Positions 57,142 to 64,000 of a DNA stretch of 64,000 nt are shown piece by piece. The notes below the pieces were generated by a model that was given only the letters and a program-made list of their open reading frames with translations, ran no database searches and was not told the origin of the DNA. Location: contig NC_053044.1 of assembly GCF_003473485.1 (NCBI RefSeq), positions 7,700,501 to 7,764,500 of the forward strand. Direction: 5' to 3'. Both the position numbers and the translations under genes were made by a program. Positions within the stretch are counted from its first letter, which is position 1, and the number at the start of each line of letters is the position of its first letter. This DNA comes from Medicago truncatula (lineage: Eukaryota > Streptophyta > Magnoliopsida > Fabales > Fabaceae).

Positions 57142-58450
57142 TCACTCTTGATCTGAATTGGACTCTGAATTTTCATTACCTACATAAAAAGAGACAAATC
57201 AACCACATTATAAATAACATTAACACTATAATATTCGCATGCTGGTGTTATCTTATAAGCATTATCATTTGAGAATTGCTCTTCTCCCATCCATTTTTGT
57301 TAATTCACATCCAACGTGATTTAACTCACGTTGAAAAATGCACCTACGTGACTTAACTCATGTTGAAAATACACTTACGTGAGTTAATTCACGCTCGACT
57401 TTTTTACGGGAACGAGCAATTATCTTATCATTTTTCCTATGTATGTAGAAACTTACTAGGGGAGACATGTGATCCATTAGAGTTGGGTGGTAATGGAACT
57501 TCATTTTGTTGTGAGTCCATTATCTCCTTTTGTTTCTCTAGCAGTATGTTGTATTGTTCAATTTGCTGCTTCAACACCACTCTTGTATAATAAGCTTTGA
57601 AGAATTCAGCATTATGTTCTTCAAGCTTTTTCCAGACTGCAAAGATGAGAGGGGAAAAAAATTATTAACTAAGATTTTAATCATGATATATATTGTATGA
57701 AAAATTATAAGAATCAAACTGAGACCTATTTTAGTAAACTCAGGTTCGATTTTTGATTCACTTAGTAGTGTTTCCACTACTTGTTTTGGGGACATATACT
57801 TGCGTAGACATTGTCCTATGAGATTTTCCACCTGCAAAGAAACAAGTAAACCATAATAATAGAAGTTATCTTTAAAAATATCTATCTAAGTGAACATATT
57901 AATAGAACAAATAAACTTATTTTAGATAACTAAATATATATAGTAGAGCAACTAAACATAAGAATATAACAACTTTTTTTTCTTTTTTAACAAGCAAAAA
58001 TGAGATATATTAACATGGACACCGTAATTGTTACTGCATAAGGTGTGCCAAAACAATCACGGAAATGTCAAGAATATAACTACTTAATTAAACCTTGTAA
58101 AAAAAAACTACTTAACTAAACAATATTAAAAAAAAAAACTACTTGATTAAACAAGGCTACACCCCTATTCTAAAGCAACATTTAAGAGATGTTAATTAAT
58201 TGTCCCCGTGAGCTTAGTTCATTTGGTAAGGGATATTACACAATATGTGTAGGGGGGTTCGAACCTCGAACACCCCACTTATTCGTCTTTAAGGTGGATT
58301 TCTCTAGCCTATAGGTTACTTTACAAAAAAAAAAAAAAGATGTTAATTAATTACTTGTTGAATATCTTCAGAAGTAACACCCTTCACAGATTCACTTGGC
58401 ATATTGCAAATTTCTTCAAGAGTAACACGCTTCATTGATCCAATTGGCAT
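57142..58450 (-). CDS. Small plant-specific protein of the TIGR01589 type (139 aa)
   Basis: Four coding exons on the minus strand: 58450-58355, 57831-57726, 57636-57457, 57179-57142 (420 nt in frame). The conserved core is EDIQQVENLIGQCLRKYMS, then QVVETLLSESKIEPEFT, then VWKKLEEHNAEFFKAYYTR and LKQQIEQYNILLEKQ (about residues 29-120). This is the layout of the uncharacterised plant domain known as TIGR01589, often mislabelled in databases as an angiotensin-converting-enzyme-like protein; no enzymatic motif is present. The last third is a predicted coiled helix and an acidic Ser/Asn tail (NENSESNSDQE). The N-terminus has a tandem duplication (ISEFCNMPIGSMKRVT, partly in the UTR, and LEEICNMPSESVKGVT). 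The function is unknown. A SINE lies in intron 1 next to the donor. Confidence 0.82.
58202..58337 (+). mobile_element. tRNA-derived SINE with 15-bp target duplication
   Basis: Head GTCCCCGTGAGCTTAGTTCA (A-box-like TAGTTCATTTGGTAAGG), then GGGGTTCGAACCTCG (B box), ending in a poly-A tail (about 58325-58337). The insert is flanked by the perfect 15-bp repeat AGATGTTAATTAATT (58187-58201 and 58338-58352). This proves a poly-A-primed retroinsertion and identifies the family of the repeats at 2769, 21308 and 50578. Confidence 0.88.
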
Positions 58451-59040
58451 ATTGCAAAATTCAGAGATACTTTGAGCAACTAACTGGAGACATAAATAAA
58501 AATACAAACATAAGTAAAAATCTTGTAAAACTTAAAAAGAGAAAAATACACAAAATAAGTCGATCGCGAGTTACGATTCGATAAATTAATGAACTCTTGA
58601 CGAAAAGAGAATGCAATATAACACAACAAATACATAAAATAATACTCATGATGAAAAGAGCATGCATAACACAACAAATAATAAGTCGATCGGGGGTTAT
58701 GATCCGATGAATCAATAAACTTTTGAGCAAAACTGAGAGGACCGATTAGCACGATATAAAATAAGATAAGTAAAAATCTCGTAAAATCAATAATACGCAA
58801 AATATAAGTCGATCTAGAGTTACCATATGATAAATCAATGAACTTTTGATCAAAACCGATTAGCACGATATATAAAATAACATCAAAAGGTTTGATCAAT
58901 TGCATAAATAAGAAGGAAGAAAGAAAAAAAAGATAAGCAAAGTTGAGGCTCATACCTCTATGTCGAAAAATTGAGGTATCACTCTGAATGAATTTTTTTT
59001 TATTTTTCAAGCACAATGTGGGTATTTATAAAAATCTTTC
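58451..59040 (-). promoter_or_regulatory. 5' UTR, leader intron and TATA box of the TIGR01589-type gene
   Basis: On the minus strand a TATA box (TTTTATAAATA, 59033-59023) precedes a short leader that lacks any ATG. The leader ends at the donor ACATAGAG|GTATGAGCC near 58956. An acceptor CTCCAG lies near 58486, 36 bp upstream of the chosen ATG. The intron between (about 470 bp) contains repeated AAGTCGATC and GATTAGCACGATATA-type blocks. Confidence 0.55.
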
Positions 59041-60296
59041 AAGCTCTTGTCTAAAAAAAAATAAAAAATCTTTCAAGGTGATATGGAAAGAAATAAAAAA
59101 GGCAAAACATTAATTATAATTTGATATGGAAAGAAAATAAAGGAAGAACATTAATGAGAGTGAATCAACCATTAAAACAGATTGGAAGATTTATTCATAA
59201 AATTATTTATTTGATTTCATTATAATTTTCATAACACAATTTGCACAAAAAAATATATATATATCTTTCATAACACTCGTAGCCATTGTCTACCCATTCT
59301 CATTTGTTTTATTTTCCTTGCATTCTATTTTGATGCTTGATCCTCACAATTTAGTTCCGACCAAAATTAATACTCGATTAATATTTGATATTTGCATGTT
59401 GAGGACAAATTAATCTATGCAATATAATAAAACTATTGTTAATTTGTTCTCGTGTAAAAATGACATGGATTAATTTGATCATTATTTTTATTTATTTTTT
59501 GGTCAACTTTGATCATTATTTTTACCATTGACTAAATTGGACTGAAAAAATATTGTGAAAGATCAAACTGAATAATAGCTCTTTTATTTTTATTTTTTAG
59601 TATTTTTATTATTAGATTAGATTAAATTAAAAAGGTAAGTAGAGGTGAGATTTGAGACATTTTCAATCGAGACAGTATAAGAAAACGTGGAAAGAATAAT
59701 TACAGGATTGTTTTTGTTGGTTTTTTTTTATTAATTAAAGTTTGTATAAGCCACTAAATTTGATTTGTTATAAAAAAGAATAAACCATTACGTGTGAGAT
59801 GTGTTTCTTGTATGCATCTTCCAATAGTGATTAGTCTTAGGTTCATCACCAAACACTTGGTTCAGAAAAGTTAACATAAGAGGAAACACTTACTTTGATT
59901 TCTCATTTAAGGGGAGTTGAAATCTACCTTTTCTGCAGAAGGAGACAGTACAGTATATCTACCAGTAAGAATTTTCATTTAGGGATAAAACAATGACAAT
60001 TACATCAGAAAATGGTTTCTTTCCCATCAGCTATTTGTCTATTTTCTCCCTCTAATCTTAAATCCACACCAATGTGGAAACTGACCATAAATTAAGGAAT
60101 AAGAAATTGTACAAATTCCAGAAAAGACTTGAGAAGAAAAAATTGGGACATAACTCAAACGGAATAACCTTCCAAAACACTATTTTACAATGAAGGTAAC
60201 TTTTCCAACCTTATGTCAAATGTACAAAAGAAAATTAAAAAATCTCATCACCCTTCTTAGCCTTAGCAAGAAAGATGCTAACTGAGATTGAATCCA
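59041..60296. other. Intergenic DNA and 3' UTR of the ELM2/SANT-type gene
   Basis: AT-rich, no supported gene. Roughly the last 300 bp should be the 3' UTR of the minus-strand gene to the right. Confidence 0.4.
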
Positions 60297-61965
60297 TCAA
60301 GCTCTTCTCATGTCTTGCCTACGTCCATCTCCAAAAACCTCTTCTATCATGCTACACGTAGGTAAGAAATCCATCTTACTTTTAGAGCAAGATACAAAGC
60401 CAGGATCCCACCCTGGTGCATCACAATGCTCCATCACATACCCTTGGCTGTAACCATTGCTTACTCCATTATTATAGTTACTGCCCCAATGATCACCATT
60501 CCCACTCTTCACCTTGGTCTCCCTTGAAGCAACTCCCATGTCATGTGATGTGTATGGATCATGTTTAACTTTTTCCTCCCAAACATGTTGGTCCTGGCCT
60601 TGAATCAGATGAGGGGAACCACTAGAGTGATGTATATCAAGAAAATCATACTTAGAATCATCATCAATGTTCCTCTTGGTCTGATCTACTATTCCATTAA
60701 CAGCACAGATTTCATCTTCAGAAAAATCATCATCATAATCCTCTAAGTGATCATCATTGTGGTTATTATTGTTACAAGTATCATCTTCATAGATGGGATA
60801 CTCAGCAACAGAATCCTCATCTTCATCATGGGTAGCAACTTCATTGTCATCACTACCTTGCCACTCATCATTATCACTATCAGCACTTAATAGGTGGTTC
60901 CTGTTCTGCTCAGCTCGCTTTCGAAGCATGAAGACATTAAAGTAGTAACTCACTATCTCCTTTTTGCTTCGTGAGGGAAAAACAATGGAAAGATAGTTCC
61001 AGAAATTCTTGTTGAGGGATGCTGGATTGTTGAAGACTACCTTGTGAAATAGATGTTCATCTTCTTGAGTCCACTTTTGAGCCACTTGTTCTCCCATGCC
61101 AGCAAACCCCAATTCAATGAATTTCTCAATCCCAAAGGTTTTTAATAGTTTTTTTCTTTCTTCCATTATATGTTGTCTTACACATCTCATAGATCCCCTG
61201 TCCTCGCAGCTACAATCAGTTCTTCCTTTTCCAACTTCATCATCAAGGCTAGATAATTCCATCTCAGGCATAGGGATAACACAGGTCCCCATCAATCTTT
61301 TTTCAGCTTCATCCCCATCCCTAACATTGAGGTTTGAATCAGACCCAGAAAAACCCCATGCAGGAACATCAGCTTGATGGTCAGCTCCTACTGATACAGG
61401 CTTGCGAGGAGAATGTTCAAGGAGTATGGAATAGAGGTCCTCATGAGTTAATGTCCTTATGGGTCGTTCCGGACTGAAATATATTGGCCGTTCTGGACTG
61501 AAGTACTCATGAAAAAAGGGAAGATGTATAGGCTGTTCTAAACGGTGATCATCTTCAGTAGTGCAACTGGTGGCCCAAGAAGAAGCAGGAATACCTATCA
61601 CAGGAGAGTCCCCAGCCCCTCTAGGATGTCCATCACAAGTTTCAACAGCAAGCTTCTCATTACAATCACTACCACCTTGTGCATATCCTTCCTCTATGAA
61701 TTACAATTTAGACAAACTCAATATAAGTATACAATTTATCACAAACTCGAAACTCCTTGAAATGTATATTACATAGTTTAATTTCCAATTGCACAAGATT
61801 TAAAACTAAACTCCCACCTGAAGTCTTAGCCAATTGGGTGTCGCAATCATCATCGGGGAAAACAGATTCTGTCAACGGTAGAAAATCGCTGGGGCCTGCA
61901 TGTTTCGGGTGTTTGAACGACACCTCAAGCATCTCCTCAGCATCGAAAGGACGTTTCTGCACCAT
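60297..61965 (-). CDS. ELM2/SANT-type chromatin protein (514 aa)
   Basis: Two coding exons on the minus strand: 61965-61818 and 61693-60297 (1545 nt in frame). It starts MVQKRPFDAEEMLEVSFKHP, the characteristic N-terminus of a plant family with an ELM2-like region and a SANT (Myb-like) domain. SPVIGIPASSW and the following 90 residues form the ELM2-like part. The SANT domain is KWTQEDEHLFHKVVFNNP to VFMLRKRAEQNR (about 257-312). A Cys cluster (DCSCEDRGSMRCVRQH, about 209-224) lies between them. A long acidic tract follows (about 320-380). The family is nuclear and linked to histone-deacetylase-type complexes by analogy with ELM2-SANT proteins. An octapeptide YFSPERPI is duplicated in tandem at about 113-128. 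Confidence 0.88.
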
Positions 61966-63400
61966 TGTTGCCTGCAAGAAAACATTTAACAAAGAATAAG
62001 TCAACAAGCTTGCATCACACTACACAAGAAACTATTTATTTGGAATTCATGCATCAAAACAACCGAGAAGTAGCTCATCTACTATGATGGAAAACGTTTT
62101 GAATGATGAATGGAACATGTAATGCATGAAAAACAAACCACTTGAGCATAGTACACCTATTCAACTCATTATCATCATCAACATGCATGACAAAACATCC
62201 TCAAATATAAGATATTTGTCATAACAGCAACATTGGAATATGCTAATAACAGTTAACACTTGACTAATGTTGACACTTATGTTCTGACTTCAATTTAAAA
62301 ACACTGTAACTCTGACTTTTAATTGATTACTATTAAAAATCATTATATCATTATCATAAAAAGAGTGGGCCTACTCAATGAAAGGACATGCAGTAACTTC
62401 ACATTAATTATTACACATAAAAGAAACATGCCACATCACTTCAAAAACTTTTAACCAGAAAATAAATGTCAAAAAATAAATTAAATTAAACGATTGAATA
62501 GTACCCACAAAAAAAAAAAAACAAATATGATTATTAATTACAATAATTAGAAAATAAAAAATTAAAATTAATTTTTTTTATTATACCTTAAACACGGTCT
62601 CAGTCAAATTAATTGGAAATTGCTGAATTTGGAAGTAATAAACCAAGAGAATCGTAATTATACAAAAGAATTGAACTTTCCCCAAATAATTTCAATAAAA
62701 CAAGAAAAGCCCCAATTTCAGGAAACCCTAACCCTAATTTTTTTCAAATTGAACAATTAAGAACAAATCAAGCCTAATTGACGAACAATTACAACGATTC
62801 GAACAAAGATCTAACAAATCCAAACAAAAATTGGAACGTAAAATCCCAAAATCAAACCCGTGGAAAATTTCCCCAAATCAAAAACAACAAATCGAAACAA
62901 ATAAAATCAATAACCCAAATCAATTAAAGAAGAATTGAAACCTTTAGCTCGGATCGAGAAGATCGGAGACGGAAACCCTAAAAACCGAAAACGTGAAACG
63001 AATCGAACAAAATCAGGTTCAATCGAAAGAGAATTTCACGATCTATTCGAAGATTGAATCGATCGGAAGAAAAGAGAAGAAATTGAAGGTGAAATTGAGG
63101 GAAAGAGAAAAGGGAATCGAGATCTGAAAACGCGGCGGAAGAAGAAAGGGGAAAAAACTAGGGTTAGGTGGATTTTATTTATTTTTAGGGTTGGTGAGAG
63201 AAACGACAGCGTTTTGTGGAAAAATAAACGTGTTTGGTTTTAGAGAGAGAAATAAAAGAGAGAGAAAGAGAGATATATGAAGAGAAAAAATATTGAGATG
63301 TGAGTGCGGTATATATGGGACACAGTGTGGGAATGAGGTTGTGGCCTGTGGGTAGATTCGGAATCATCATGATTTTGAGCTTCTGAATATAGGTGTATTT
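61966..63400 (-). promoter_or_regulatory. 5'-UTR intron, leader exon and promoter of the ELM2/SANT-type gene
   Basis: The acceptor TTTTCTTGCAG ends six bases before the ATG (about 61972). The donor GAGCTAAAG|GTTTCAATTC near 62942 is preceded by a purine- and C-rich leader exon (about 62943-63170) with GATCGG and AAACCCTA phrases typical of plant leaders. The intron of about 970 bp is AT-rich. TATATACCGCACTCAC at about 63301-63316 on the minus strand may be the TATA region. Confidence 0.55.
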
Positions 63401-63520
63401 ACACGTGGCGTTCTCTTAATGAGTTTCTTCGTTTTTTTAAATAAAAAATATTTATTTATTTTTTTACTTTTATTTAAGAGTGAAGGGAATAAGAGCTTTT
63501 GACACATTTCATAAGGTTGA

Positions 63521-64000
63521 GGCACACAAGTAAAATACGTTTTTACCCTCTAGACAATTAACTGCCGAGTATCTTCTGCTACAAATCTGACAGAAGCTCT
63601 CTCATCCATTATTCATCTCATCTTCCCAAAAAAAAAATTGAGAATCTCTCTCATAAATCTCTCTAAAAAACTCAAACATATTTATTCTACAAAATCACAA
63701 GTAAGTAATTATAATACTATTAACTTACATTTTAGTTATTATAAATACTTTATTTTTTAGTTTTTGAGTAGATTTATTTTATTTTTGTTTTTGAGTAGAT
63801 TTACATAGTATAATTCATTTTTAGAGTAAATATTAGTTGCTTAATTTAGTTAAAATGTTTGTATGATGTTTATGTTATAGTTTAAAATTTAGGGTTACAT
63901 TTTAATTTGGTGTTTTATATTTATTTTTTTATTTTAGTTTTTAATTAGATTTACATGTTATAAATCATTTTTAGATTAGATGTTAGTTGATTAATTTAGT
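63521..64000 (+). mobile_element. Probable left end of a second Mutator-type element related to 840-2001
   Basis: GGCACACAAGTAAAAT, then TTTTACCCTCTAGACAATTAA and ACTGCCGAG (63521-63570) follow the order of the TIR at 872-921 (GCCACACGAGTAAATTACTC, AATACCCTTCAGCAGTTAAC, TGCCGAAG). The next 120 bp look like a C/T-rich transcript leader ending at a possible donor ACAA|GTAAGTAATT near 63701. This would suit a MULE whose TIR carries a promoter. The element leaves the window, so length and coding content are unknown. Confidence 0.5.

Overview
The window is plant nuclear DNA: AT-rich, intron-containing genes with plant-specific families, and a dense load of plant transposon remnants (Au-type SINE, tRNA-derived SINEs, Mutator-type and Stowaway-type MITEs, Helitron termini, a solo LTR). 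The repeats and gene types look like a papilionoid legume of the Medicago/Trifolium/Vicia group; that placement is from memory of repeat families and was not searched.

Layout. 1-7,100: no confident gene. It holds a complete 1.16-kb Mutator-type foldback element (840-2001, 9-bp target duplication), a repeat-rich stretch ending in a Helitron 3' terminus (5183), and the leader region of the first array gene. 7,101-31,965 (+): a tandem array of four GH79 (heparanase-like/beta-glucuronidase) genes. I could splice each into an intact nine-exon CDS (545, 516, 520 and 528 aa) that keeps the signal peptide and both catalytic glutamates. The copies differ by a 28-codon deletion, a solo LTR sitting exactly on a splice acceptor, different C-terminal tails, and mosaic similarity that suggests conversion or unequal exchange. 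32,815-36,500 (-): a SNAP33-type Qb+Qc SNARE. 37,740-38,210: an RNase H-like retroelement fragment. 39,133-41,370 (-): a secreted GH9 endoglucanase flanked by direct repeats of about 0.65 kb. 43,468-48,803 (-): a protein with four U1/matrin-type C2H2 fingers. 51,957-53,363 (-): an intronless ZAT-like C2H2 repressor with an EAR motif. 57,142-58,450 (-): a small plant-specific protein of the TIGR01589 type. 60,297-61,965 (-): an ELM2/SANT-type chromatin protein with a 5'-UTR intron. 63,500-64,000: the likely start of a second element related to the Mutator-type element at the left end.

The non-array genes are ordinary single-copy plant genes with no evident joint pathway (vesicle fusion, cell-wall glucan hydrolysis, transcription and chromatin, RNA binding). 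The array is the accessory region. Its products should be secreted glycosidases acting on glucuronosyl residues of cell-wall glycoproteins or of glucuronide metabolites, and its copies share a small upstream ORF against the start codon and a non-canonical GC-AG intron. All splice models were derived by eye from frame continuity, GT/GC-AG sites and agreement between copies; no transcript data were available.
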